From an uncultured Rubrobacteraceae bacterium (GTDB lineage Bacteria > Actinomycetota > Rubrobacteria > Rubrobacterales > Rubrobacteraceae): a stretch of 64,000 nucleotides of DNA. Both the position numbers and the translations under genes were made by a program. The DNA is taken from the NCBI GenBank assembly GCA_902806085.1, contig CADCVH010000102.1:101810-165809 (forward strand), in the 5' to 3' direction. The notes beneath the pieces were generated by a model. That model made no database searches. It was not told the origin of the DNA and saw nothing but the letters and a program-made list of their open reading frames with translations. Of the stretch, positions 28,236 to 36,165 are shown piece after piece. The number at the start of each line of letters is the position of its first letter. The first letter of the stretch is position 1.

Positions 28236-28920
28236 GAGCCTGGAGCGGGTCCTCGTCGTCTCGCCCCACGGCGACGACGAGGCGATGGGGTGCGCCGGGC
28301 TCATGGCCAAACTCGCCGAGGGGGGCTGCGAGGTCCACGTCCTGTACATGGCGGTCGACGGGTTCCACCACTACGGTCTCGACCGCCGAACGTCGTACAA
28401 GGAGCGCGTGCGGGAGATAGAGGACGTCGCAGAGCTTCTCGGCTGCAGCTACGAGATCGCCTATGGGGATCGGGACCTCATCGAGAGGCTCGACACCCTA
28501 CCCCAGCGGGAGCTGGTCGACCTCTTCGAGGGGACCATAAACGAGCGCAGACCGGACCTCGTGCTCCTTCCCTACGGCACGGACTACGACCAGGACCACG
28601 TGGCGACCTTCCGGGCCGCCTTCGCCGCCACCCGGCCCATCGCGGAGGTGTTCGGCAAGTGGCTGGTCCCGCACGTCTGGACCTACGAGATGGGCAAGAT
28701 AAACTGGGCCGCCGATCCGCTGCCTCGGCCCGTCGCGTTCTGCGATATCTCGGCGCACCTCGACACCAAGCTCGAGGCCATAAAACGGCACGCGACGCAG
28801 CTGAGGCCCAGCCCTCATATCCGCAGCCTCGAGGCCGTGCGTGCACTGGCGCGCGTCAGGGGGGCGGAGATCGGGGTCGAGTACGCGGAGGCCTTCGGTG
28901 TGATGCGTAGCGTGATCTGA
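28222..28920 (+). CDS. PIG-L/LmbE-family deacetylase
   Basis: 232 residues overlapping the epimerase gene by 14 bases. The zinc motif is SPHGDDE (14-20; the family usually has PHPDDE) and the later metal ligand is in YDQDHVATFRAAF. Members remove N-acetyl groups from GlcNAc-type substrates such as GlcNAc-PI or mycothiol precursors. Next to an epimerase in an EPS locus, it could expose amino groups on a sugar, which would be acceptors for N-sulfation (inference). It is followed by the remnant of a nucleotide-sugar dehydrogenase. Confidence 0.87.
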   Translation: MLLSESLERVLVVSPHGDDEAMGCAGLMAKLAEGGCEVHVLYMAVDGFHHYGLDRRTSYKERVREIEDVAELLGCSYEIAYGDRDLIERLDTLPQRELVDLFEGTINERRPDLVLLPYGTDYDQDHVATFRAAFAATRPIAEVFGKWLVPHVWTYEMGKINWAADPLPRPVAFCDISAHLDTKLEAIKRHATQLRPSPHIRSLEAVRALARVRGAEIGVEYAEAFGVMRSVI

Positions 28921-28944
28921 GGGGCCGACGTTGACCCGGGATGC

Positions 28945-29131
28945 CGTGGAACGGGTCGTGGTCGTGGGCCAAGACGGCGCAGGGCAGCAAAACCCTGAGG
29001 CTGGGCATGGGCCACAGACCGGACGTAGGCGGCCCGCGCGAGAGCCCGTCCGTCAAGCTCCTCAAGCTGCTTGCTGCGCAGGCTGGGGCCGGGATCGGCT
29101 ACCACGACCCGCACGCCCCCTACCCGTCTAA
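28945..29131 (+). pseudogene. Nucleotide-sugar dehydrogenase, 5' part of interrupted C-terminal domain
   Basis: Frame reads GSKTLRLGMGHRPDVGGPRE followed by SPSVKLLKLLAAQ and IGYHDPHAPYP. This matches the UDP-binding C-terminal domain of UDP-sugar dehydrogenases (usual forms GVAYKPDVGDxRESP and YHDPYVP). The N-terminal and central domains are missing. The fragment is cut by the IS5-type element at 29132 and continues at 31837. Confidence 0.75.
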
Positions 29132-29148
29132 GAGCGCATTTCAAAACT
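29132..29148. repeat. Left terminal inverted repeat of the IS5-type element
   Basis: Matches the right repeat in inverse orientation with one mismatch; flanked outside by TAA. Confidence 0.85.
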
Positions 29149-29987
29149 CTCGGCGTATGTAGTTGCAACAGATCAGAGCGCACGCAAGATCCAGGAAGGC
29201 CTGGTGGATGTCGGCCCTACGTTCGTAGCGAACCGCAAGCCGACGGAAGCGGTAGAGCCAGGAGAACGTCCGCTCTACGACCCAGCGATGGCGTCCCAGC
29301 TTCTCGGAGCTCTCTACGCCCCTGCGGGCTATGCGCGCACCGATCCCCCGGCGACGCAAGAACCGCCGGCAGCGCGGGAAGTCGTAGCCCTTGTCGGCGC
29401 ACAGCTTCTCCGGTCGCTTGCGCGGCCGGCCGCGGCGGCCCCGCACGGGCTCGACCGAGTCCACGACCTCTTCTAGGAGCCTGGAATCGTGGACATTGGC
29501 GGCCGAGATGGTGGCGGCGAGCGGCACGCCTCGTCGGTCGATCAGGAGGTGGTGCTTGGTGCCGGCCCTGCCGCGGTCTAAGGGGTTGGGGCCGGTCTCC
29601 TCGCCCCCCTTTTGGCCGGAACGCTCGCCGGGTCGAGGGCGGCCCTCGACCAGTCGACGCCGCCGAAGTTACCCAATCGGTCGCGCAGGACCTTCAGCAG
29701 CCGTCGCCAGACGCCGGCCTTCGTCCATTCCACGAGGCGACGCCAGCGAAGGGCTCTGCCCAGGTGACCCCGCTGCATCCGAACTCCGCGGGAAGCATGT
29801 TCCCCGCGGGAAGCATGTTCCAAGGTATGCCGGTCCTCAGCACGTAGATGATCCCCGCAAGCACCGCCCTGTCCGGGACCCGAGGCCTGCCGCCTTTGGC
29901 CCTCGTGGCCGGCCTCGGCAGCAGGGGGTTGACGATGTCCCACAATGCGTCACCTACCAACCCCTTCGCGTGCGCCGCGGCGGGCAT
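29141..29987 (-). pseudogene. IS5-family DDE transposase, frameshifted
   Basis: Three frames are needed to read the protein. N-terminal part: GLVGDALWDIVNPLLPRPAT, then YVLRTGIPWNMLPA, with an 18-bp duplication giving GNMLPA twice. Middle: RWRRLVEWTKAGVWRRLLKV. C-terminal part: AANVHDSRLLEEVVDSVEPV and LGRHRWVVERTFSWLYRFRR with the DDE-family final Glu in VVERTF. The second frame change falls on a run of A and G (AAAAGGGGGG), where a programmed -1 shift is plausible and common in two-ORF IS5 relatives. The first needs an indel, about 14 extra bases near 29747-29760 by my reading. The enzyme is probably dead. Confidence 0.8.
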
Positions 29988-30006
29988 CGCGGGTCGGCCC
30001 GCCTCC

Positions 30007-30441
30007 TCAGAGAACCCCGATGTCCCTCAGGAAGCGCTCATAGTTCGGGTAGTTGTAGTATTCCCTTATCTCCGGGAGCCTGCCGTCCCTGAAGGCCAGG
30101 CGGCCCGCCATCCGGTTGTCGTAGGCCCCGCCGTCCGGCAGGTCCATGTGCATGGCGTACTCCACGTAGGCTACGTTGGGGTCGGTCGTCTGGGCGAACT
30201 CCGTGGTGGACACGCGGATCTCGGCCACCGCGCCCGCCAGCCCGCCGAAGTTGGCGAGCAGGGCGTCCCTGCCCTCTATCGTCGCCGGCGTCCCTTCCAC
30301 GGGGTACATCACGACGAACCTGCCCTCGGGGTCCCAAAGCTCGACCCACTCCTCGAACCTCTTGGCGGAGAACAGCCTCCCGTGCTCCCGCCAGACCCCC
30401 TCGTTGCGCCGCTCGGCGCCCTGCAAGTCTTCCGCGGCCAT
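30007..30441 (-). CDS. SnoaL-like/NTF2-fold protein (passenger gene)
   Basis: 144 residues, ATG start. Sequence fits the SnoaL/NTF2-like alpha+beta barrel: FEEWVELWDPEGRFVVMYPV, then IEGRDALLANFG, and a C-terminal FRDGRLPEIREYYNYPNYER. Family members are small cyclases, isomerases or ligand-binding proteins, and substrate is unknown here. It lies inside the IS5-type element, 185 bases downstream of the AraC-type gene and on the same strand. Confidence 0.7.
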   Translation of the reverse strand: MAAEDLQGAERRNEGVWREHGRLFSAKRFEEWVELWDPEGRFVVMYPVEGTPATIEGRDALLANFGGLAGAVAEIRVSTTEFAQTTDPNVAYVEYAMHMDLPDGGAYDNRMAGRLAFRDGRLPEIREYYNYPNYERFLRDIGVL

Positions 30442-30628
30442 GCGCCTGCCTCCTTCCTTCGTGTGCTTCGTCCCGGCAACGAGCGCCCGGTATGGTCCCT
30501 CGCGGCCCGCGGGTCTCTCCCGGATTCCTGCCCTCGCTCTACGGGTTCTTGCTGCGCCCCAGATACTAGCCCGGGAGGGCGGCGGGGTCTTGGAGGATCT
30601 TGCTCTGGTTGCGGAGGTTCTTGCCCTC

Positions 30629-31621
30629 TTAGGCGCCGCCCCCGGCGGCCTCCCCGCCCCCGGCGCGCTCGGCTTTGCCCTCCGCGAGGATCTCGCCCGG
30701 GGTGGCGCCGAGCAGGCGCTTGGTGTGGCGCGAGAGGTGGCCCTGGTCGGCGAAGCCGACCTCCCGCGCTACCGCCGCCACGGGCAGCCCGCCCCGCAGC
30801 AGCTCCTCCGCCTTCCGCACGCGCTCGCGGACCACGTACTGGTGGGGGCTCACGCCCGTGGAGCGCTTGAAGAGGCGCGAGAAGTGGTAGGGCGAGAGGT
30901 TCGCCTGGGCCGCCAGTTCCACCAGCGAGAGCCCGCCGGCGAGGTTGTCGCCCACGTAGTCGGTGGCCGCCTTCAGGGCGTGCGCCGAGAGGCCGGAGCC
31001 CTCAGCGGGACCGCGCGCGATGCCGCGCCTGGCGCGCTCGCCCAGCGAGGAGTGGTGGCGCAGGAGGTGCACCGCAAACGCGTTCGCCAGGCCTTCGGCG
31101 TAGAGCTCGCCCCCGAGGCCCCCGGTCTCGATCTCCGGCAGGAACGAGAGCATGATCCGCTCCGCCTGCTCGTCTCGCGCGCAGAAGCGGTGGAGGACCT
31201 CCAAGCGGTCGGGGTCCGCCCCGGCCTCGCCGGCCACCCGCCGCAAGAAGCCGTCCGGCACGAGGACGCTGAGGTCCTCGGACTCCGCGTGCGGCGCCTG
31301 CCGGCAGCCCGTGCCCGCCGGCACCACTATGACGTCGCCCCTCGCCTCGACGTACCCGCGTGCCCTCCCCTGGGCCGGCTGCCACGTCCCCGGGACGGGC
31401 CCGTTCAGGTGGAGGGTGACCAAGTGGCCCGCCGATGCGGGGGGAGCCACGTACTCCCCCGGGGGGAAGCGGCGCCGGGCGACCGCCACGCCCCCGAAGG
31501 CCCGCATCTCTTCGGAGGCCGGCGCCTCGTCGGGCACGGCCCCGCGCGGACCGGCGGTCGCCGCGAGTGCGCCCCCGAGGGGCCGTTCGGTTGCCGCGGA
31601 CCGGGCGCCTTCCATCCTCAT
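30629..31621 (-). CDS. AraC/XylS-family transcription regulator (passenger gene)
   Basis: About 330 residues from the ATG at 31621; an ATG at 31615 is also possible. The N-terminal half is a cupin-like sensing domain (GGVAVARRRFPPGEYVAPPA). The C-terminal half has two helix-turn-helix motifs of the AraC type: LSLVELAAQANLSPYHFSRL and VAAVAREVGFADQGHLSRHT. It probably regulates the adjacent SnoaL-like gene or itself. It sits inside the IS5-type element. Confidence 0.85.
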   Translation of the reverse strand: MRMEGARSAATERPLGGALAATAGPRGAVPDEAPASEEMRAFGGVAVARRRFPPGEYVAPPASAGHLVTLHLNGPVPGTWQPAQGRARGYVEARGDVIVVPAGTGCRQAPHAESEDLSVLVPDGFLRRVAGEAGADPDRLEVLHRFCARDEQAERIMLSFLPEIETGGLGGELYAEGLANAFAVHLLRHHSSLGERARRGIARGPAEGSGLSAHALKAATDYVGDNLAGGLSLVELAAQANLSPYHFSRLFKRSTGVSPHQYVVRERVRKAEELLRGGLPVAAVAREVGFADQGHLSRHTKRLLGATPGEILAEGKAERAGGGEAAGGGA

Positions 31622-31649
31622 CCTCCGCCGTCCGGAGCACGTCGACGCA

Positions 31650-31655
31650 TCGCCG
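31650..31655 (-). promoter_or_regulatory. Consensus -10 box before the AraC-type gene
   Basis: TATAAT on the minus strand within TTATATAATGG, about 30 bases before the predicted start. No good -35 box is seen at the usual spacing. Confidence 0.4.
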
Positions 31656-31819
31656 CCATTATATAACCCGCGGGATGCCTGGCCGTCCGCGGCACGCACG
31701 GTCAGGATGCGGCTCTTCGGCATGGGGGCGCATGGTAGGACCAGCCTTGCCGCTCGGCAACACCAGCGACCTGTACGCCCCACGGGCACCTCTGGCCCCA
31801 CGATTACTCACTTCAGTTC

Positions 31820-31836
31820 AGTTTTGAAACGCGCTC
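31820..31836. repeat. Right terminal inverted repeat of the IS5-type element
   Basis: Inverse of the left repeat with one mismatch; followed by TAA, the duplicated target. Confidence 0.85.
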
Positions 31837-32037
31837 TAAGTGGGAACCCCCGTCGGTCGAGCTCACGGACGAGGAGCTCGTCAGACTGCGTGGTGATCGT
31901 GGCGGACCATTACGCGGGGATGGACTGCGTCTGATGGTCCACAAAGCGCCCGGGATACCAGAGACCCCCGCAACGCCGTGCGCCGCCTCGGAGAACGTTC
32001 GAACGGTCCCTTCTCCGCCAACGTAGACGTGCCGTGA
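31837..32037 (+). pseudogene. Nucleotide-sugar dehydrogenase, 3' part
   Basis: Continues the fragment at 28945-29131. Readable pieces are PPSVELTDEELV, then after a shift DCVVIVADHYAGMDCV, and after another shift DPRNAVRRLGERSN before a stop at 32035-32037. These match the last part of the family (VVIVTDH and DTRN). At least two frameshifts show that decay went beyond the insertion. Confidence 0.75.
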
Positions 32038-32042
32038 TGCGC

Positions 32043-33197
32043 TCAGTCCTTCGCGAACGGCGGGTAGTCTGCCGGCCGCCCTTCGACCAAGCCCATGTAA
32101 CTTCGCGCGACGTCGTCCCACCGGTATAGCGACCGCACCCGCCCGCGCATGCCCGCCGATCGGTCCGCGCGGCCAAGGACGTCGCGGAAGGCCGCGGCCA
32201 TGTCGTCCGGGCGGAAAAAGTACCCCGTCTCCCCGAGCATCTCCCGGCTGAAAGGCACGTCGATTGCGAGCACCCTGGGGCACGTCGCCATGGCCTCTAT
32301 GAGCGCGGGGTTCGTGCCTCCTACCGAGTTGCCGTGGACGTAGGAGAAGCAGTTCTGCCGCAGGGTCGCCACCACCTCCGGGTCATAGACGGCGTCGGCG
32401 ACCAGGACGTTCTCCCCCCCCGCCATGGCCTTTATCTGTTGGGCGTATGGGGTTGGGCGCTGGTAGCCGACGAGCAAGAACTTGAACCCTTGCTGCGCGA
32501 GGCCGGCGTCGCGAAAGGCCCTCGCGGCCTCCAGGGGCAGGTTGTCCGGCTCGAGACGGGTGATCTGCAGGAAATACCGTCCCGCCTCGAGGCCGTACCT
32601 TCTCAGAATATCCGACCGCCTTTCGGCAACGACAGACGGTATGTCGGGTATGCCATACGGTATGCACTCGGTGTCCCTCCGGAAAACCTTCCTGTAGTAC
32701 GCCCGCATCGCTTTGGAGTCGGAGATCAAGCTCCCGGATAGGCGCGAGATCAAGAAAGACGCCAGAAAGTAATAGGCCTTGAAGGGCCACGCCCATTTGG
32801 CCCTGCGCCACTCCATACCGTCCGTGTTGACCGACATCGGGAGCCGCGCGAGGAGGGTGAGCAGTATGCCCGGAAAGTTGGCGTTGTTGAACCAGAAGAC
32901 GTAGCCGTAGGCGCCGCGGTGGCGCAGCAGGTGCCACCCCGTCTCGAAGGCGGAGACGAAGGTGTCGAGCTTGGCTGAGGAGCTACCCTCAACGTAGACC
33001 AACCTCCGCCCTTCGTGGGTTTGGAGGGCGTCGCCGCCGGAGGATCTTCGGCAGATCACGACGCAGTCGTAGCCGTTCTCCACGAAGCGACGGCTTATCT
33101 CGTCCACCGCGGTCTCGAACCCGCCGTAGCCGGCTGGAACGCCCCGCGTGCCGCAGAAAACGACCGCGCGGCCGTCCCTCCCCTCGCGTCCCCTCAC
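32043..33197 (-). CDS. Glycosyltransferase family 4 with DUF1972-type N-terminus
   Basis: 384 residues from the GTG at 33197. The frame extends to 33311 but the extra residues are Arg/Pro-rich and look non-coding. N-terminus: AVVFCGTRGVPAGYGGFETA, typical of DUF1972/rhamnosyltransferase-like enzymes. C-terminal GT-B part: RYFLQITRLEPDNLPLEAAR, FLLVGYQRPTPYAQQI and HGNSVGGTNPALIEAMA with the donor-site Glu. It may transfer rhamnose or a related sugar (family-based inference). It converges on the dehydrogenase remnant, with six bases between. Confidence 0.87.
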   Translation of the reverse strand: MRGREGRDGRAVVFCGTRGVPAGYGGFETAVDEISRRFVENGYDCVVICRRSSGGDALQTHEGRRLVYVEGSSSAKLDTFVSAFETGWHLLRHRGAYGYVFWFNNANFPGILLTLLARLPMSVNTDGMEWRRAKWAWPFKAYYFLASFLISRLSGSLISDSKAMRAYYRKVFRRDTECIPYGIPDIPSVVAERRSDILRRYGLEAGRYFLQITRLEPDNLPLEAARAFRDAGLAQQGFKFLLVGYQRPTPYAQQIKAMAGGENVLVADAVYDPEVVATLRQNCFSYVHGNSVGGTNPALIEAMATCPRVLAIDVPFSREMLGETGYFFRPDDMAAAFRDVLGRADRSAGMRGRVRSLYRWDDVARSYMGLVEGRPADYPPFAKD

Positions 33198-33480
33198 GAC
33201 CGTCCCGCGGGCGCCCCGGCGCGCGCCTGGGCGCCCGCGGGGGCGGGGGACGAGAGGTCTCCTCGGGGGCTCCACCCGTGACGTCGGGCGGCCGCGTTCG
33301 TGCCCGGCCAAAAGCAGCCGTTGCAGCTCGCACCGGCCGTAGACACCTTATCCTCTTCCACGGAACGCCATCGGCCTCTCCCCGATACTCGGAAACGACG
33401 CCGACACTCTAGCAGAGCGGAGAGTTGGCCGAGCACATCCGGGTGAAGAGATCGTCGCAACGGGCGGCCCCGGGTGCGGT

Positions 33481-33516
33481 AGTGCCGACGCCCTTCTCGA
33501 GGAGGGTGTCGGCACT
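33481..33516 (-). terminator. Strong hairpin, possible terminator
   Basis: AGTGCCGACGCCCT pairs with AGGGTGTCGGCACT (14 bp, one G-T pair) around a short loop. It lies downstream of the small minus-strand gene at 33577. There is no long T-run, so it may not be a classical intrinsic terminator. Confidence 0.5.
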
Positions 33517-33576
33517 TTAGGACGGGGCTGGGCTCCTTATCTAGGCTCCCTCCCAGGTTCTTCCGGTTACCCTTCC

Positions 33577-33804
33577 CTACTCGTCTCTGCCCACGGCCCT
33601 CGCACAGAGCATGTCACGCAGGACTCGGTCGGTAGCCCAAAGCGTCCGGAGCTCCGTCTCCGTGAGCTCGGGCAGGTCCCTGTAGAGGCCCAGCGCCCCG
33701 TTCAGGCTTCGTAGAACGACGGACTCTTCTTCGTTCAGCCCAAGACCATGCGGGGTCTCGGAACACCGCTGTCTACCGCTCGCCACCCGGCTCCTTTCGG
33801 CCAT
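33577..33804 (-). CDS. Small hypothetical protein
   Basis: 75 residues from the ATG at 33804. The C-terminal 50 residues read like a folded helical protein (GLNEEESVVLRSLNGALGLY, then LPELTETELRTLWATDRVLR). No known domain is recognised. It is isolated between a GT4 gene and the GH5-like gene. Confidence 0.5.
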   Translation of the reverse strand: MAERSRVASGRQRCSETPHGLGLNEEESVVLRSLNGALGLYRDLPELTETELRTLWATDRVLRDMLCARAVGRDE

Positions 33805-33929
33805 CGTCCGGACCACGTCCCAGGGTGGGCCGCCCGGGGTCTGTTGTATCTCCCACGTAGCGCATGCTAACCGAGGTTGCCCGCGCCTGTGTTACAGCGG
33901 GGAAAAACCCGTGTTAAATTCTGCTGCGT

Positions 33930-34128
33930 GCGTCATCGAGGTCTCGACTCGCCGATCCGGGGAAACAGGCCGAAAAGGCCCGGCTGACCGGACGAGACAA
34001 AAGATCCCTCCCGTCGTACGTTGCAACAGGGATCACTGCGTTAGAATCACGATTTACGATGTCGGTAACCTCAGGGGATCCTCGAGAGCAAAGGGCAAAC
34101 CCGTCGCGAGGCAGCCGGTCGCCGGAGG
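33930..34128 (+). promoter_or_regulatory. Possibly structured leader of the GH5-like gene
   Basis: The ~200 bases before the gene contain nested pairing: GTCTCG (near 33939) with CGAGAC, TCCGG with CCGGA, and GGCC-GAAAA-GGCC inside. A further GATCCCT...AGGGATC hairpin lies near 34004-34033. Close to the start, GGCAAACCCGTCGCGAGG then GCAGCCGG recalls pieces of the GEMM riboswitch at 57.3 kb, but the required middle (GGGACGCAAA) is absent. Confidence 0.25.
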
Positions 34129-34137
34129 AAAAGAACC

Positions 34138-35388
34138 ATGAGTAGAGACGGAGGACACGGCCGCGACGGGGACACTTCTAAAGCCCTGGGTCGAAGCACG
34201 TTTCTGAAAGGGCTGGGGGCGATGGGCATCGGGGCCGCGGGGCTGGGCCTGCTGCGTGGCGAGGGCTCGCGGGCCGAGGAGACGCAGCAGACGGACGCCC
34301 TGACGCGCTACACCGAGGATAACCTCAAAGTCTTCACCAACTGGTTGACCCGGGAGAACGCGAACGGTTTTATAGGCGAGTTCAACTGGCCCAACGAGGA
34401 GTATCGGGGGTTCGGGGACCAGGCGCGGTGGAACCGCCTCGCGCATCGCTGGTACCAGCGGGCCCAAGAGGCGGGGTTGTGGACCACGATGCACTGTGTC
34501 GACGAGACCCAGCTGTGGGGGGGATTCTGGCTCTGCAGCTACGTCTCCGACGGGAACGGCGAGAGCCGGCCCATAAGCAGGCCCAAGAGTCAGGCGGAGG
34601 TGTACCAGCGGTACGCCTCCGCAGGCCCGTCCAAGGGCGTGTTCCGCAAAGGGATGCAGGTGGCCGGGGCCCAGAAATGGAACGAACACAACACCAACGG
34701 CCACCCTGGCATCCACAACCAAGACTACTGGTACGCTTCCCAGGAGACCATGCACTACCTCAAGAGCAAGGGCACGGACATCATCCGGCTCCCCTTCCGC
34801 TGGGAGAGGCTTCAGCCCCGTCTGGGCGGGGCGTTGGACGGGGCCGAGCTAGACTACCTGAAAGCGTGCGTGGACCGCGCCGGCAAGGCGGGGATCGAGG
34901 TGATCCTAAGCCTGCAGAATTACGCCGGTTACTGGATAGAGAGAAGCAGGCGTCCCTATAAGCTGAAGCTCGGTACCCCCGATCTACGGGAGGAGCGTCT
35001 CTACGGCATCTGGCGCAAGCTGTCTTCGAACTTCAAGCACAACCCCGCCGTCGTGGCCTACGACCTCATGAACGAGCCGGACAACCGGGGTGGGATGGGA
35101 GACGGCGGTTTCGGCAGCGACGTAAAGGCCTGGGAGGTGTACTCGCAGCGGTGCCTGGACGCCGTACGCGGCAACGGGGACGGCAAGCTGATCATGGTGG
35201 GGGGCATGAGCGGCCCCCGAAACTGGGCCCGGACTCACCCTTCAAAGTGGATCACGGACCCCGCGAGCAACCATATGTATTCTACGCACCATTACTTCGA
35301 TACTTACAGGGGACCGGGCACCGGCGGGGGCAAGTACGAGGTCTCGTACACCAACGAGAACCTCTACCTCGCATGGAGGGGCCACTAG
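34138..35388 (+). CDS. Exported GH5-like glycoside hydrolase, circularly permuted
   Basis: 416 residues, ATG with GGAGG nine bases upstream. A Tat-like signal is seen (GRSTFLKGLGAMGIGAAGLG, residues 18-37). Glycoside hydrolase family 5 motifs occur in rotated order. First comes the last third of the usual barrel: DNLKVFTNWLTRENANGFIG, then EFNWP with the nucleophile-type Glu-81. Then IIRLPFRWERLQP (215-227), LQNYAGYW (259-266), YDLMNEPD with acid/base-type Glu-313 (308-315) and HHYFD (384-388), after which the protein ends. In ordinary GH5 the NEP strand precedes the GEF strand. It probably cleaves beta-linked glycan outside the cell, perhaps the locus's own EPS. A paralogue is at 58612. Confidence 0.8.
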   Translation: MSRDGGHGRDGDTSKALGRSTFLKGLGAMGIGAAGLGLLRGEGSRAEETQQTDALTRYTEDNLKVFTNWLTRENANGFIGEFNWPNEEYRGFGDQARWNRLAHRWYQRAQEAGLWTTMHCVDETQLWGGFWLCSYVSDGNGESRPISRPKSQAEVYQRYASAGPSKGVFRKGMQVAGAQKWNEHNTNGHPGIHNQDYWYASQETMHYLKSKGTDIIRLPFRWERLQPRLGGALDGAELDYLKACVDRAGKAGIEVILSLQNYAGYWIERSRRPYKLKLGTPDLREERLYGIWRKLSSNFKHNPAVVAYDLMNEPDNRGGMGDGGFGSDVKAWEVYSQRCLDAVRGNGDGKLIMVGGMSGPRNWARTHPSKWITDPASNHMYSTHHYFDTYRGPGTGGGKYEVSYTNENLYLAWRGH

Positions 35389-35439
35389 GAAGCCGCCGGC
35401 GGGCTCTCGGCCGCGAGGGGCGGGGCCGCCCTCTGTGTC

Positions 35440-36162
35440 CTACCCGTAGGTGTAGTCGGACGGGTAATACCCGCCCTTGGAGGCTTCGACGTTGTTCATG
35501 ACCGTGCCGAGGATGTTGGTCCCGACGGTCTTGAGACCGCGCACGGCCTGCCGCAGATCGCCTTTGCGGGTTCTCTGGGCGTCCAAGACGAGCAGGGTCC
35601 CGTCCGACTTGGTGGCGATGATAGCGGCGTCCGAGACGAGCTCGACGGGGGGGGCGTCCAGCAGCACGTAGTCGAACTGCTGCCGGGCCCGATCGACAAA
35701 CTCGGCGAAACGTCCGGAGCTCAAGAGTTCGGCCGGGTTGGGGGGGATGGGGCCCACGGTGAGGGCTTTCAGGTTGCTCTGCAGGGGCACCTCCTGCATA
35801 CCCTCCTCCAGGGAGCATTCGCCCACGAGGACGTTCACCACCCCTTTGAGGTTCCGCAGGCCGAATATCCTGTGCAGCACAGGCCTGCGTAGGTCGCAGT
35901 CCACCAAGAGCGTGCTCTTCTCCGCCTGCGCCAGCACGACCCCCAGGTTCGCGCAGGTGGTGCTCTTCCCCTCCGCGGAGGCGTGGCTTGTCAGCATGAT
36001 CACCCGCGGTGGCACGTCCGCCACCGCGTAGAAGAGGTTCGTGCGCAGCGTGCGGTAGGCCTCGGAGGCGCTACTCAGGGGATCCCCGACGGTGACCAAA
36101 CGCCTGGAGAGATCGCCGTGCTTGGACTCTTGGCGCGCCAGGCGCTTGAGCTTGGGACTCAA
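35440..36162 (-). CDS. CpsD/CapB-type bacterial tyrosine kinase
   Basis: 240 residues. Walker A SHASAEGKSTT (59-69), A' motif LLVDCDLRRP and Walker B VLLDAPP define a BY-kinase ATPase domain. The C-terminus ends in a small Tyr cluster (GGYYPSDYTYG), the usual autophosphorylation site. It should work with the membrane activator encoded just upstream (three bases away) to control polymer length and export. The low-molecular-weight phosphatase at 40276 is the expected opponent. Confidence 0.9.
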   Translation of the reverse strand: MSPKLKRLARQESKHGDLSRRLVTVGDPLSSASEAYRTLRTNLFYAVADVPPRVIMLTSHASAEGKSTTCANLGVVLAQAEKSTLLVDCDLRRPVLHRIFGLRNLKGVVNVLVGECSLEEGMQEVPLQSNLKALTVGPIPPNPAELLSSGRFAEFVDRARQQFDYVLLDAPPVELVSDAAIIATKSDGTLLVLDAQRTRKGDLRQAVRGLKTVGTNILGTVMNNVEASKGGYYPSDYTYG

Positions 36163-36165
36163 GGC

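Larger units (their letters stand above)
29132..31836 (-). mobile_element. IS5-family-type element with two passenger genes
   Basis: Near-perfect 17-bp terminal inverted repeats, GAGCGC(A/G)TTTCAAAACT, bound a 2705-bp unit. TAA is duplicated on both sides (29129-29131 and 31837-31839). Reading across the join restores a nucleotide-sugar dehydrogenase fragment, which confirms insertion. Inside, all on the minus strand, are an AraC-type regulator, a SnoaL-like protein and a broken IS5 transposase. Simple IS5 elements are near 0.85-1.2 kb, so the extra ~1.8 kb is cargo. Confidence 0.75.

Noticed and set aside
30176..31666. A 496-residue plus-strand frame opposite the AraC-type gene
   Set aside because: Shadow of high-GC codons; the minus-strand genes have clear domains.
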